Positions 1 through 10,823 of a stretch of 64,000 nt of DNA are shown piece after piece. The first letter of the stretch is position 1. Each line of letters starts with the position of its first letter. The notes below the pieces were generated by a model. The model was not told the DNA's origin, did not search any database, and saw nothing but the letters and a program-made list of their open reading frames with translations. The stretch spans positions 19,959,047 through 20,023,046 of the forward strand of contig NC_050471.1 of NCBI RefSeq assembly GCF_013373865.1, given 5' to 3'. Position numbers and translations under genes: made by a program. Source of the DNA: Monomorium pharaonis (Eukaryota > Arthropoda > Insecta > Hymenoptera > Formicidae).

Positions 1-2199
1 GATGCCGGCCGATTGCGTAAGGCCGCGGGTTGCCGCGTGGAAGGGGAGTCGGGCCTAGGAACGTAGACACGAGTCAATGTTAAAATTACAGCAAAGACGC
101 GACAGTCACAAAACTTATAGGATACATTTTTTATTTTTGAAAGCCTTGGTTTTTGAAAAATATCAATCTGTCATTAAAAATGAATTATCTTATATATGTC
201 AACTTTTCTACGGAAATAATAATTGCGTATTGCATTTATTAGATATATGATTTGTGACGTGACGTTTTTCGTCAGTCACAAGGGCCGGAGTGCCCGACCG
301 GGAAAAGGTCATTTGGGGCCGCTCATTACCCCGAGCAGGGGAGGAGCGGCCTCTCCTTTTCTAAATAAGATTTTTGTAGTTCTTAAGATACGTAGGTATT
401 CGCTAAGCGGAAGTCGCGACCCGCGGGAGAAGTGGTGCGCCAAGATGACCATTTGTGATCAACGGAGCAGCCGTCGAGAGAAGATGAGTAAGAAGCATCG
501 ACGACCGAGCGGCGGGGCCCCGGACAGCCGGAAGACAGCGAGCAAGGGCAAGTAATTGCGTACAGTACCGAGGTACGTTGGAAAAGTCAGGGGACAAACA
601 CTGCCGTTATACTGTATTGTAGAGAAAGGAGCAGCAGTCCGGTGCAGCCGGAGGCGACGCCGGGGAGGAAGCATGCGCCCTTACACTCGACAACCAGAGT
701 GGAGGAAGCCCCAGCCGGCGTGGTAGCCACGGCTCCAAGGAATAGGCCGGACGGGGCCCGATCAACCCCGAGCCGGCCCAGCGGCAGCCGACACGGCAAA
801 GGACATGGTGACGTGCAATCCGCGGCCCTCGAATTACGCGGCGTCACGACCAGAGGCGCCCTCGGACGCTGAGATCCTGCAGGACGGGCGTAGGACCCCC
901 ATCGACTAGCGATCGGTATGCGCAAATCGAAGCGCGATCGATGTGCGGGCCGCTGCCGGCGTCCGCGGCGCCCCCGACCGCTCACGGTTCGTCACTGTTC
1001 GGCGAGATAGCAACGAGAGCGGTTCCACGGCCATCGACGACGCTACCCTGCTTGTAAGGCCACCACTTCGACCACGCGGTAAGAGCGAAGACGGCCGGCC
1101 CGGCCTTTAGTGAGAATTAATTACCCTACCGAGCGTTCGGTGGGCGAATCTATTATTCTCGGGATACCGAGAGTCGAGTCACCGCGTAGCAGGGCCGTGT
1201 CGATCTTCGCCTTGTATAGATTAGTTATTGCGCCTAGTGTCTCCTCCCTCGGAGGGTATGTCGAGCCGACAGTCGATCTTTGTATTTGCGTAAGAAGTAA
1301 AGTCTCGCGACGGGATAGCGCGTAAAGTAATATTCGCCGGGATTCATCTGCCGCATACCGAGAGTGTGAGCCGGTTGCGCAGTACCGAGGCGGGCTTCCG
1401 CAGATGAGAATTTCTGTACGAAAGGCGCCAGTTACGTAGCAGCCTATCCCGTTCATCGCCTATTAAGTATTGTTAACGTCGTGTGCCGTCATATTGAACG
1501 TAGATTGTAGTCTGTGTAGAGTAAGCTTTGAGCTATTGCGAATGTTGAGCTAAGTACGCTATAGCCGTACCAGGCAGTTCTGTATAACGATTAGATTTTA
1601 ATCGATGACAACGCTGTTGCCATTCTAACTTCAATACATGCTTATTATATTTATTCAGTCGATCTAGTTATTCACGCGAGACCTCTCCTCTCCTATTCCG
1701 CGTACCGAGAAAGAACCTCGCCCCTCTACCATTTCGTGTGGAGGCGGGCTAGCCGGCATTCGGCCGTCGTGCGAAGTATCGAGAGTATTGCGAGTTTTGT
1801 GCGGCGCGGATTACGCGCCTGGCGCCCAACCTTTTGTTGAGAAGCACGGCGAAGTTGTAGACGCGAAGAGAAATTAAAGTCGCAGATTTTTTATTTACAA
1901 GTAGTTCTCTCTGTCGAGATAATACAATAATACGGTAAGAATTTTCTATGTATACGCGCGTCTTTGCGTATACATAGATACATATTTTTAATAAAATATA
2001 AAATGAAATAAACGTTTGCATCCGTTCTTAAACTTTACACGTGCATTGGAAAAAATTCTTAATTTAAGTTTTTAAGTTATATATTATAAATAAATTTTGA
2101 ACTCTTTCCTTTTCAGTATATTGATTTGAACTCCTATAACATAAAATATATTATTTAAAGATGATAATTCGGTTATTTACTTTATAAAATTTATATATT
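1..2199. other. GC-rich region without a supported gene
   Basis: The first 1.8 kb is much richer in G+C than the rest of the window, yet no long open frame with a recognisable domain is present. The short frames overlap on both strands and look like composition artefacts. At 1820-1830 the sequence TGGCGCCCAAC matches the usual form of a retroviral/gypsy primer-binding site. The sequence before it could therefore be a decayed 5' LTR, but I found no second LTR or target duplication. Positions 1830-2199 are AT-rich and show nothing further. Confidence 0.5.
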
Positions 2200-2204
2200 A
2201 TCAA

Positions 2205-4128
2205 TGTTACGTCCGATATTTCGGTGTGGGTGGACGGTAAGGGATGAAATAGAGGTTGTTGATTTCACCCTGCAAGAGGAAATAAGAGAGAGAAGAGACC
2301 AAAAAAATTTTGTGTTTTACCTTATGTACATTTTATTTATTCTGGAGCCTATTTTCACTGTACACGGCTTCCAGGCTTGCCTTTTTGGTGAAGGCTTATG
2401 GGCTACAGTATATCCGGGGGGAGGGGAGGTACAATAGATGCACGGTCCCGCGGAGGGGTTCGTTTTGCGATATCTGGCACCTCGATCTAGTGGCGAGTGC
2501 TTGGGGAGGTTTTACTTGGTATCGAACGGGTACCGGTCGCGTCCGAATCCTTGTCGGAGCGATATCGGAACCTTGCGGTTTCGCGGGTTGTCTTTGGGAG
2601 GTTTTTATTATTTTTTTTGGAGGGGGTAACGCGAATGGGCCCGGTGAAGGAGGGTCCCAGTATGTTGTGTTGGCAGCGTCCGGAAATGGAGTTCGGTCGA
2701 AGACCGATGGGTCGAACTCTCCGAAAGAGTAGTACTCCTTTTTTAGGCGTTTAGGTTAGCCCTTCATCCGCCTTTATTTTTGTCCATGATCTTTCTAAAA
2801 ATGCGGTAGCCATTTTCGTTAATTTCCTTGATAGATCGCGGTAGAAAATTTTATCTCAATGGTGAGCGTAAGGTTATTTTTATGAATGATTTTTAGCTGT
2901 AAAAAGTTTCGATGTGAGGCGATAAAAATAAAAAAAAAGGGGGGGGGGTAAGGAATTACAACAGTAACGCGCCTCAGACAGGCCAAGCACGTTACTGAAT
3001 GGAGAAGGAACGGAAAAATTTGTGATGGTAACGTGCCTCAGACAGGCCAAGCACGGCACCGTAAATGAAAAGATGGGAGAGTGATATGGGGAAGAAAATA
3101 AGAATTTCCAGAGATCTTTGCCGAAGTCGAGTATAATTTCCGATCCTTCTTACAGTTTATACTTACAGTATTGTATATAATTTCGCTGTAGAACCCTTCT
3201 GTGTGATCGGTTTGGTCAGAGTAACGTCTGCCAAACTATCGGATTAAGACTAGTCGAATTTCACCAAATTTCGCTCGCTTATATATCATTAGCTTGGTGA
3301 TGGTGCGGCGAGGGGATAACAAAATTCGGGGAAATTAGGGTGGTAAATCGTGGAGTAATTTGTTGATTATTTCCGAAATTGTTAATACTATTATTTAAAG
3401 AAATCATCTGTAATACATTATTTTAACTTGCTATCAATATTCTTTTGTCGCCTTGTTTCTATCTTTGTTACTTTAGGAATTATTAATCTGCCCTTTTTTC
3501 ACTATAGAGATTTATAAAACTTTTCGTAGCGCATGCTGGTTCCGCGTGATTAATAGTATGAATAAAGTTGTACTTAAATCGCGAGATTTCGTTTATTAAT
3601 ATTAAGATTAGGAAAAAGGCAACTGTATTTTGAAGCATATCTCCCTTTCCCTTTTTTTTTTGACCATCATTAAGTAAAGAGAAGGTTTAACTAATTTAAT
3701 CTATTGTTTAGTTGATACTTTATAGCTGTTTAGATTTTTACTTGTATTTTGATAGCAATTGTGTGTATAAATTCGACTCCAGGATTTATCCTTTTTTCCG
3801 ATGTCCTCTTAATTCGCGTGATTATAATCAAATTATAATATTAATAATGCTAGATTAGTTTTGAACATGTGAGCGCGTCACGCTTGCGCCGCGTGGACGG
3901 TGTGCGGACCGCGACGAGCGCGTGATTGAGCGCGCGCGCTTGATCAGCTGATCGCTGGATGAATTTAATGTCTCTAATTTTTCGTATGCGCACAGCACGA
4001 TTGTCAGGTGAATGTTGAGTCTTCTTGTGTTTCATCTTTTTCTTGCACGCTGCCCGAATGGCGCGACGGGGGAGGAGAATTTCACGGGCGGCCAGAAAGA
4101 AAAGAAATTTTCTGCGCCGGACGTAACA
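2205..4128. mobile_element. Solo-LTR-like element with 5-bp target duplication ATCAA
   Basis: The segment begins TGTTACGTCCG and ends CGGACGTAACA, a perfect 11-bp inverted terminus with the TG...CA ends typical of LTRs. It is flanked on both sides by ATCAA (2200-2204 and 4129-4133). No coding region is recognisable inside, so a solo LTR or a non-autonomous element is likely. A similar terminus (TGTTACGT...ACGTAACA) marks the element at 7504-10252, so both may belong to one family. The insertion lies only 12 bp beyond the stop of the RING exon at 4145. Boundaries are firm; the superfamily (BEL or gypsy would fit a 5-bp duplication) is inferred. Confidence 0.72.
2964..3055 (+). repeat. Two copies of a conserved hairpin-forming 28-mer
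   Basis: A 28-nt sequence, with core GCCTCAGACAGGC, occurs at 2964-2991 and again at 3028-3055 with one difference. The core can pair GCCT with AGGC. In the first copy an outer stem GTAACG/CGTTAC (2964-2969 with 2990-2995) is also possible. The pair sits inside the solo-LTR-like element. Function unknown; an RNA structure in an LTR transcript is an inference. Confidence 0.6.
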
Positions 4129-4144
4129 ATCAAAATTGTTCATT

Positions 4145-4384
4145 TTATACCACGTAATAAACCTTACGTGATAAAATATTAGTTGTCATCAAATAAGATG
4201 GCAGGTACGATTGAATGGGTTTCCGACAGTACGGGCATATATTCCTCTCCAACCGACGAATGCAACTGATAGAAACTCGATGAGCGCACGGTCGTAGCTT
4301 CTGTACTTTTTTGTCGTTGTAACAAACGGCGCATACTTTTTCATATTTCATGCAACACAAAATTATTATTATTATTATTTGCAA
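4145..4384 (-). pseudogene. RING-type zinc-finger exon with one zinc ligand lost
   Basis: The open frame encodes a C3HC4 RING-like pattern: C-x2-C (CAVC), then RPCAH, then SISC, then a final CPYC. RING domains normally show C-x-H-x2-C-x2-C in the middle. Here the cysteine expected after the histidine is serine (CAHRVSISC), so the first zinc site should be compromised. The frame as reported opens with a TTG codon, so this is better read as a terminal exon than as a complete gene. It ends about 12 bp before a solo-LTR-like insertion. From its position and strand I infer that it is the last exon of the MULE-type gene whose transposase exons lie at 12027-12652. I could not find a clean splice acceptor, so an independent RING gene fragment remains possible. 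Confidence 0.5.
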
Positions 4385-4497
4385 ACAATAATTTGGCCTA
4401 CTTCAATACACCAAATAATGTAAATGCCAAAAGTAGAATTCCGCCTTTAATTTTTAATATTTGTTTAAAATTTACATAATTTATATTATTTACCCCA

Positions 4498-5065
4498 AAA
4501 GTGTTGCTTTTCCCAATGTTAAGTGCAATGCCATGCACAAAAATATTTGTAAAATCAATCACAAAAAGTTACAACTTTGTCATCATTAAAAACTTTGCGT
4601 GCAAAATCATGCACACGGTTCTTATTACTCAAAACCTACAATGTTTTCAATAACTGTAAAAGATGTCACTTTGAGAGGGATATCTGAATTTACTTCTGAA
4701 TATTACATTCAACAAGGACATTAGCATTGTATATATCGGCAAATATGGATGGCTCTATGAAAAACATTAGTTATATATTGAAATAATTAGTACGTAATAA
4801 ATGTTTGTCGATGATTTATCGCGTACTTTACATTTTTTACCAATAGTGTCGATTTTCCCCATCTTAAGTGCAAAGTTATGCACAAAATATTTGGAAAATT
4901 AATCACGAAAAGTTGCAAACTTATCGTCATTGAAAACTTTGCGTGCAAACTCATGCACACGACTCTGATTACTCAAAACCTACAATGTTTTCAATGACTA
5001 TAAGGTTGTCACTTTAAGGTATATCTGATTTCTACTTTTAAATATTACATTCAACAAGAACATTA
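4498..5065. repeat. Diverged direct tandem duplication of about 225 bp
   Basis: Positions 4498-4725 and 4843-5065 align along their length. They share blocks such as ACTCAAAACCTACAATG, ATTACATTCAACAAG and the palindromic phrases around TGCATGCACA-like stretches. Identity looks near 80%. The copies sit 345 bp apart in what would be an intron of the MULE-type locus. No coding potential is evident. Confidence 0.7.
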
Positions 5066-5366
5066 ATAATATTATTTAATATTACTATATTTTTTATAAT
5101 TTGATGCATATACGTTAATAATAATATTATTTCACGTATAATTACGTCTACTCTTGCCTCCACGACGAGTTTTTTTCTTCTTCCTGGAACTGAAACTATA
5201 TAAATAAATTGTAGAATGTTGCAAAAAGATTTAAATTGATAATATTATTTGCTGTTTATAATTACAAGTATATTATCAAAATAATTAAAAAACGATTGTT
5301 TTCTGGATTAATTTGAGTGTCCGTTTTCTGTACGACACAAAACTTTTAAAAATTAACATAACTTAC

Positions 5367-5492
5367 AATTTTCCTGCTCGTGCTGAAATTCTGAAAGTCT
5401 TTCAGTATTAATAATTTCTACGTTGTCAACGTTGTTGACAATTTCAACATCTGTGTCTTCCACGATTTCATTGTGTGCTTGTGGAATTGCTT
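5367..5492 (-). pseudogene. Acidic exon, possible paralogue of the end of exon 6435-6899
   Basis: On the minus strand an open segment encodes an acidic peptide (for example EIVEDTDVEIVNNVDNVEII). It ends at a canonical donor (AATT followed by GTAAGT) in the same phase as the donor that closes the AT-hook exon at 6435. A candidate acceptor (ATATCAG) lies at 5493-5494. I infer an exon of the MULE-type locus created by local duplication. It has no recognised domain. Confidence 0.4.
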
Positions 5493-5697
5493 CTGATATG
5501 CCAGGATCAAGTTGAAGAGGCACAATTTAATTGATACAATTTAAAGTAGGAATGCGCACAAAAATGATTTTGCTTCTTCTGTGCGTATTAAAAAAACTAC
5601 TAAACATATTATTGCGCATTAAACATATTCCTATAGATTAATTCTAAAATACACAGAAATAAAAGCATTTAGAGCTGCACAAATATAATTTGAAATG

Positions 5698-6421
5698 TGT
5701 TCAAGCAAAACCGAAGGCGGCGAACGGAAGTGACGCGTCAAGCGAAAATAGTCAATCGTGAACAGCACACATAGAACGTATATTTAGAAGTCAACACTTT
5801 CTATTTACAGTATGTACAATTATAGGTGAATCGCGCGAAGATGAATGTTCGGCGGGGAGTCGAGAGCCCGCACTTGCTACCGGTCAGAAAACCGTTAGCG
5901 CAACCGACACAACAGCTGACTATTATCGGGGTCTCGAAGCACGAGACTTAGCGCGCTCCGCGATAAGCGAGCAATCGCTACTGTACGGAGGGCGGACCGC
6001 GAGAACAATCACAAGCAGCGACTGTTGCTTCGGGCTTGGTAAAATCGCGACGATTTAAAGCGAGCGGATCTGTCAAGTGCTTCCTCAAGATCAGCTGACA
6101 AAAGACTCTGTGGTCACGGGGAGAAAAGCTAGCCTCGCCGACCAGCCACCCCAAAAACCCGGGAGGGGGGCGAACCACGAATCTCATCCGAAAAGGCATG
6201 ACGCTAGCGCGTGAACACTCGACGGTTTGGCCTATGACGGTCGCTCAGCTGATCTGACTGTCACGGCCGTCGTGTTGCTATGCCATGCTCTCCTCGCTAC
6301 AACGGGGGTTTCGAGAGCATTGACACCAATGTGCGAATGCTCGAGATCGAAAAACAAGAGATTTACGAAACTGTACAAAAATATATAATTTACTCTGAGC
6401 ATCGTCTCTCGATCCCGAACA
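5698..6421. mobile_element. Solo LTR with 5-bp target duplication AAATG
   Basis: The element begins TGTTCAAGC and ends CCCGAACA, with TGTTC/GAACA inverted ends. It is flanked by AAATG at 5693-5697 and 6422-6426. It is GC-richer than its surroundings, 724 bp long, and contains no coding domain. It lies directly downstream (minus-strand sense) of the AT-hook exon, inside the intron that starts at 6434. Confidence 0.75.
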
Positions 6422-6434
6422 AAATGTTACTTAC

Positions 6435-7034
6435 AAAACTCTTTTTCTTGTTGAAATAAAGGATGTTCTTGTACAAGATCCTCAACATTATTTTCCAAAT
6501 TTTGGTTAACTACCATTTCGACTTTTTCAACGATTTCTTCAATCGTTTAACCCTCTTGGTTCTGTTGAAAGGTCTCAGGAAATCCTACTCGCACGAGATC
6601 CTCAATATTATCGTTATTTTCTACGTGTTGATCAATTGCCATCTCTACACTTTCAGCGATTTTCTCAATGCTTTCCTCTTCGATAACAGGTATCTCAATA
6701 TTAGTTACACGTCGAGGCCTGCCTTTTCTTCGCACTGTTTGATCAACTAGCGGATTTGGTGTGGCAAGTTGTTCATTCCGGGGCCGTCCTGGCCTCCTTC
6801 TTTGAACATTAGTTTCGTTATTCGATGCCACATTACGTCGTCTGCTTCTTATAGCTGCCTCTGGCGGTTCAACCAAAGGCAGTTGTTCCACATCTCGAAC
6901 TGCAATTGAAAATAACTCTTTTACTTTACAGCAACTGAAACAGATTATTAATTCATTCTTACCAATGTAGCCTCGTCTTCGTCTGCGAATAACGTCGTTT
7001 TCGCGAATAACCATCTCGTTTTCGAAAGCAGCAC
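6435..7034 (-). pseudogene. AT-hook exons of the MULE-type locus (two exons, 7034-6963 and 6899-6435)
   Basis: The first exon starts after a TTATTAG acceptor and ends at G|GTAAGA; the second starts after a TTGCAG acceptor and ends at TTTT|GTAAGT. The 63-bp intron between them is open in frame, so it could also be retained. Exon phases (1 to 1) match each other and the upstream exon at 10529-10669. The protein contains two AT-hook-like motifs (RRRPGRPRN and RRKGRPRR), which bind the minor groove of AT-rich DNA in known proteins, followed by an acidic tail. A segment of about 35 codons in the tail is repeated in tandem, and the second copy (6435-6546) is cut off by an in-frame TAA at 6547-6549. 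No other break is visible. This is most likely the C-terminal part of a transposase-derived protein; a host DNA-binding protein is the alternative. Confidence 0.5.
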
Positions 7035-8769
7035 CTAATAATAAATTGATAAAATGTTACACAAAAATTAGAATGCAATATTTACAGAATCAGTCAAAAG
7101 TTGTCAAGTATTTTGTATTTTAAAATTAAATTAATTATAAATTTGAAAAAAAACCGTTAAATATTTATAAATATTTTCTTTAAAATATTATTAAAATATT
7201 TAACATTCAGTTAAGAAAAAAGTTTATACAATTAAAAGAATTTTTTTAATTAGTTTATTAAAAGTCCATGTCAATATTTTTCTCAATTATAAATATTTAT
7301 TTCAAACATTAATGATTATTTACATTCAATTAATAAATGTAAAAGAAATTAACATTTCAAAGAAATTTTATTTCCTTTTATTTGTTATTAATAAAATTAT
7401 TGTAAGACTTTTCTTCCAAAAATTATTTGTTAAAAGGAAAATTTAACAAACTTAAATATACGGTTTAAAAATAATAAATTTGAAGTTTGTCTTTATTGCA
7501 ACATGTTACGTTCGATGAAAATTTTTCAATGATTTCATCTCACGTTCGCGCACCGCGCTCTCGCGTGCTCCGCCGGAGCACCCGTCTCACCGAGCGCTCC
7601 CCTCCCCACGAAATCAGACGCGCGGAGTATCAGCGCGTACACCCTACGCTTATACTCTTTATTAATTTTATTGTTATCACGTGCGTAATTATTACCTCAA
7701 TTGTTAAAGCTCAAACCCATCGAATCATGCCGCGTATAGTTAAAAATTTCATTAAAAGAGCAACATTCTTTCGTCGCCTTTCTATTACTATTAACGACAG
7801 GGTGCAACCGCCACCCCTCAACTCTCTTGTTAATTGATAATACTGCAATCCGTCGCAGTCATGCTATAGGTCTTTCACATTATTAGTAACCTGGAATAAT
7901 GTGAATAGTTGAAAACCATGCGGTTCACGCGTGACACCCTTGCGCTACCGAAGAGTCGGTCCAGCCGCGGAGCGCGTGTACCAAGTGGGATAGCAATAGC
8001 TCGAGCATTATTCCAATCGGGAAGTATGAGTAAGATAGAATAAGTAAAGTAATTACAAAGGTATGCGGTTTAATTGCTCCGCTCACAGAGGTGATAGGGG
8101 GAAGGCGAAGGAAGCATTCGAACGCTAATCACCCTGGCTACCTCTTGACCGAAGTTTATATTGATCCGAATAAAAATTAGAAACTATGAAAATTCAAAAG
8201 TAATGGTTATTTGTCGCGGAATTTTCCATGGATTTGAGCTTCCCTACACCCGCGTACCCCTAGGACCCCCTAGTTTTCGGGTATATAAGGAGCGCGAGAG
8301 CCTCAGGAAGCAGCATTTTCGCTCCCATAACGAGTCGCGCTGCCAGTAGACGTTACTCTGAAGAAAGTACTATCCACGCGATAATTATTAGCCTTCGTGC
8401 TCTTACTACTACAAGGTATACTACATCGAGACCATTAAATTCTTGATAGAATTTAAACAAGAAACCGAGCAGTGCGTAAGTAATATCTCTCGTACATACA
8501 AGCGCCGTAAAATCATTGTCAAGTGTAGACTCACTCAACTTTGTTTAAAATAAAGTTTTTGTTTTCTCTCTCTCAAAGAGAAAAATCTGTTCAATATAAC
8601 TGTTTCTTTTTTTTTATATATACCTAGTGGCTAAAAAAATCTATTAGTCCGCGAAAAATTATTAAGTGGGGCAAAATACGGGGCAAAACCATCCTCGGTG
8701 CTCCCAAAAATATTCTGAAGCGATATAGCGACTTCCCTGAAACCTCATCCTGGAAGCTGGGCGCTACGA

Positions 8770-9415
8770 TTCAGGCGCCTGCTTCCTCCCTGAACTTCAA
8801 GCCAGGGGCGCCTACCGGGGCGCTTAAGCTAGAAGGTGTCCAGGGGACAACGGGCGCCTATTAAGGCGCTTCTCATCCCCTACGTCGTCCCTCCATCTAA
8901 ACTGTGCACCATAGGGCAGCCCTTAGGGCGCTCTCCGTCACAAACGCCCCATCTTTCCTTTGGCGTGGGATTTGTTGCGCCCTCCCTGGGCGCTCCCCCC
9001 CTCACGCAGTCTACGCCTTGTCGCAATTAGTACGCTCTTCCTCCCAATAATATCCGAGAAAGTACCCACAAAAGAAAAGAGGTACTCTCCTTTTTTTATT
9101 ATCACTTTTGGCCTAAAAATCAATTCCTAAAAAGCACCACTAAAAACCGCGTCATTCACGTGACAGGCAGTAACAACGCGAATAATAATAAGAATAACTA
9201 TCATTGATCTCTCTCTCTTTCTCTCTCTCTCTGTGTTGACGTACTCTCGGTCCGCGTCCGTGTGGAACGGAACAAGACGGGTAAGAACGGAACCCGAGTC
9301 AATCTCTCACATACCTTCCGTGGGATGGTACGGGCTGCCCGCTAGGGCGCTTATCCCCTGCACTCCCCTCCTTATTCCGTAAGGCAATGGGCTCGCCTAT
9401 TTGGGCGCTTTACCC
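8770..9415. repeat. Series of GCGCC...GGCGC palindromic motifs
   Basis: At least six short inverted motifs of the form GCGCCTA-n4-GGCGCTT occur at irregular intervals: near 8810-8823, 8850-8866, 8917-8932, 8979-8993, 9333-9350 and 9392-9408. The arms are conserved while the middle changes (CCGG, TTAA, CTTA, CTCC and others). They lie between the putative promoter and the ORF of the LTR-like element. Function unknown. Confidence 0.5.
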
Positions 9416-9676
9416 CCACGGACTTATACAATCACAAACTTAATAGATTGACTCGATTTCTCATCTAACCCAGCAAAATTACACCGATTAAACATTTCTA
9501 TAAAAATTAAAAGAAAGGAAAATAAATATTAACAGAGAGAAAGAGAGGAACATTACACAAATTACACAACTCTTGCAACACTCGCTTATCCAAATTTACC
9601 TGCCTGACACGTGTCTTTTCTATATAATCATGGGTTCGTTTAATAAATTTGGTTCACTACCAAACAGTGCGACATC

Positions 9677-10180
9677 ATGCCACGGTCTCGCCGAGGAGGA
9701 CGGAAGCGGCAAATCAAACGATTAAAATGGCGTCTTATCGAGGCTGGAACGTTCGACCCGACCGTCTTCGATCAACCTCCGCCCCCCGACACCTCCCCGA
9801 GACGCCACGGATCACCGGGCCCGTTTGGGCTGCCGCCTCCACAGCCTACCCCCTGCACCCGCCCAGTTCCCCCGGCACCACCCTGCCATAGCGCACCAAA
9901 CTTCGCTCCCTTCAGGCGCCCGCCGCCCCGGTTACCCCCAGGGACCGACATAGCCCCTATACGCGCCCCCACGCGTCCCGCTAGAGTGGACCGTCAGGCC
10001 CGTCCACCCCAGCGACAAGGCCCCCGCGTCACTAGCGACGAGGCCTTCGTCGGATCGCTCCCCAAACTCGCCTTATCCGGCAAAGCGACCCCTCGGTCCG
10101 TAGAAACTTATAGAAGGCTTCTCAAGCCCTTCGAAGGAGCACCACCTCTCAAAGGAGCAAAACAAGCAGGAGAACAATAA
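9677..10180 (+). CDS. Intact proline/arginine-rich ORF, 167 aa, unknown function
   Basis: The ATG at 9677 has a fair context (GACATC before it) and opens 167 codons without a break, in sequence far richer in G+C than its surroundings. The product starts with a very basic segment (MPRSRRGGRKRQIKR). A proline-rich central half with many PP and RP steps follows, then a short, less biased C-terminal part (LPKLALSGKATPRSVETYRR). No signal peptide, membrane segment or known domain is seen. It lies near the 3' end of the LTR-like element 7504-10252 and is followed 8 bp after the stop by a hairpin. It could be an element-encoded nucleic-acid-binding protein. Because high G+C makes chance open frames longer, a non-coding explanation is not excluded. 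I do not recognise the family. Confidence 0.4.
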   Translation: MPRSRRGGRKRQIKRLKWRLIEAGTFDPTVFDQPPPPDTSPRRHGSPGPFGLPPPQPTPCTRPVPPAPPCHSAPNFAPFRRPPPRLPPGTDIAPIRAPTRPARVDRQARPPQRQGPRVTSDEAFVGSLPKLALSGKATPRSVETYRRLLKPFEGAPPLKGAKQAGEQ

Positions 10181-10187
10181 AACAGTT

Positions 10188-10251
10188 ACGCTCCTGGGGA
10201 ACTACGGGTTACGCTCGGCCCCGGTACTTCCTGCCTCCCCCAGGACGTAAC
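10188..10251 (+). other. Hairpin just after the proline-rich ORF
   Basis: GTTACGCTCCTGGGG (10188-10202) can pair with CCCCCAGGACGTAAC (10237-10251) with few mismatches. The loop of about 34 nt contains a second copy of GTTACGCTC. The hairpin reaches to within one base of the end of the LTR-like element. Confidence 0.5.
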
Positions 10252-10528
10252 ACAACACAACGGAAATTTATTGCAATCACTTACAGTTTTGAAAGTGCAT
10301 AATTATTACTTTATAATCAAGCTTTGTGCTAACGAAAATAATGCTAAGAAATGTATAAATGTATTTTGATTATTAGCTTTGGTTGCCTATAGTTTTTATT
10401 AAAAAAACATTTGTTGCACTGCAATGATGCAAACTTTAAACTTATTTAAAATGTTGCATAACTTTTGCGGAGATTTACATTTCATTGACTAAATTTTATT
10501 GTTGATCTTATGGGCTATAATCTATTAC

Positions 10529-10823
10529 CTGGTCCAGCATCAGCGCTCAAATTATCTTGGAGAAAAGAAACATTTTCCAGACTATTATTTTCGTCCAATT
10601 CGTCGTCCAACTCAATGTTTTCTCCGACTACATTATTTGGACGTCTAATGTTTTCATTGTACATAAATACTAAAAATTGTAAATACGACGTAATTAAAAA
10701 TTCTCTTTTAATTTCGAAAGTAGTGATTATTTAAGTAACAAAAAAATAATGTTAATACTAACTTCTCGCTAAATAATATCGTCTCTGAGCAGCAACGTTA
10801 TTTAAAAAATCTTCAACAGTATA
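10529..10823 (-). pseudogene. Two short exons of the MULE-type locus; first one split by a solo LTR
   Basis: One exon (10823-10763, continuing for 6 bp at 11687-11682 beyond the LTR) encodes a peptide ending in EDFLNNVAAQRRYYLAR and closes at a GTTAGT donor. The next (10669-10529) follows a TTTTTAG acceptor, encodes an acidic peptide (ELDDELDENNSLEN) and closes at G|GTAATA. Phases agree between the two and with the exon at 7034. The solo LTR 10824-11681 entered a few bases inside the first exon, so the current locus cannot give an intact protein. Similar short C-terminal segments follow the transposase domain in insect MULE-type proteins, as far as I recall; that link is inference. Confidence 0.5.

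Larger units (their letters stand above)
7504..10252 (+). mobile_element. GC-rich LTR-like element with 5-bp target duplication CAACA
   Basis: The element begins TGTTACGTTCG and ends CAGGACGTAACA, flanked by CAACA at 7499-7503 and 10253-10257. The right flank is itself CA-rich, which lowers the weight of the duplication. Inside are a TATA-like GTATATAAGG at 8281-8290 and an AATAAA at about 8550, so plus-strand transcription is plausible. It also holds a field of GCGCC/GGCGC palindromes (8770-9415) and an intact ORF (9677-10180). No second LTR is visible, so I read it as one very long solo LTR or a non-autonomous element. It occupies the intron between the exons at 10529 and 7034 of the MULE-type locus. 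Confidence 0.5.

Noticed and set aside
223..985. Overlapping frames in the GC-rich start of the window
   Set aside because: High G+C lowers stop frequency; frames overlap on both strands without a domain or splice pattern.
7487..7837. 116-codon plus-strand frame
   Set aside because: It crosses the left boundary of the LTR-like element and has no recognisable domain.
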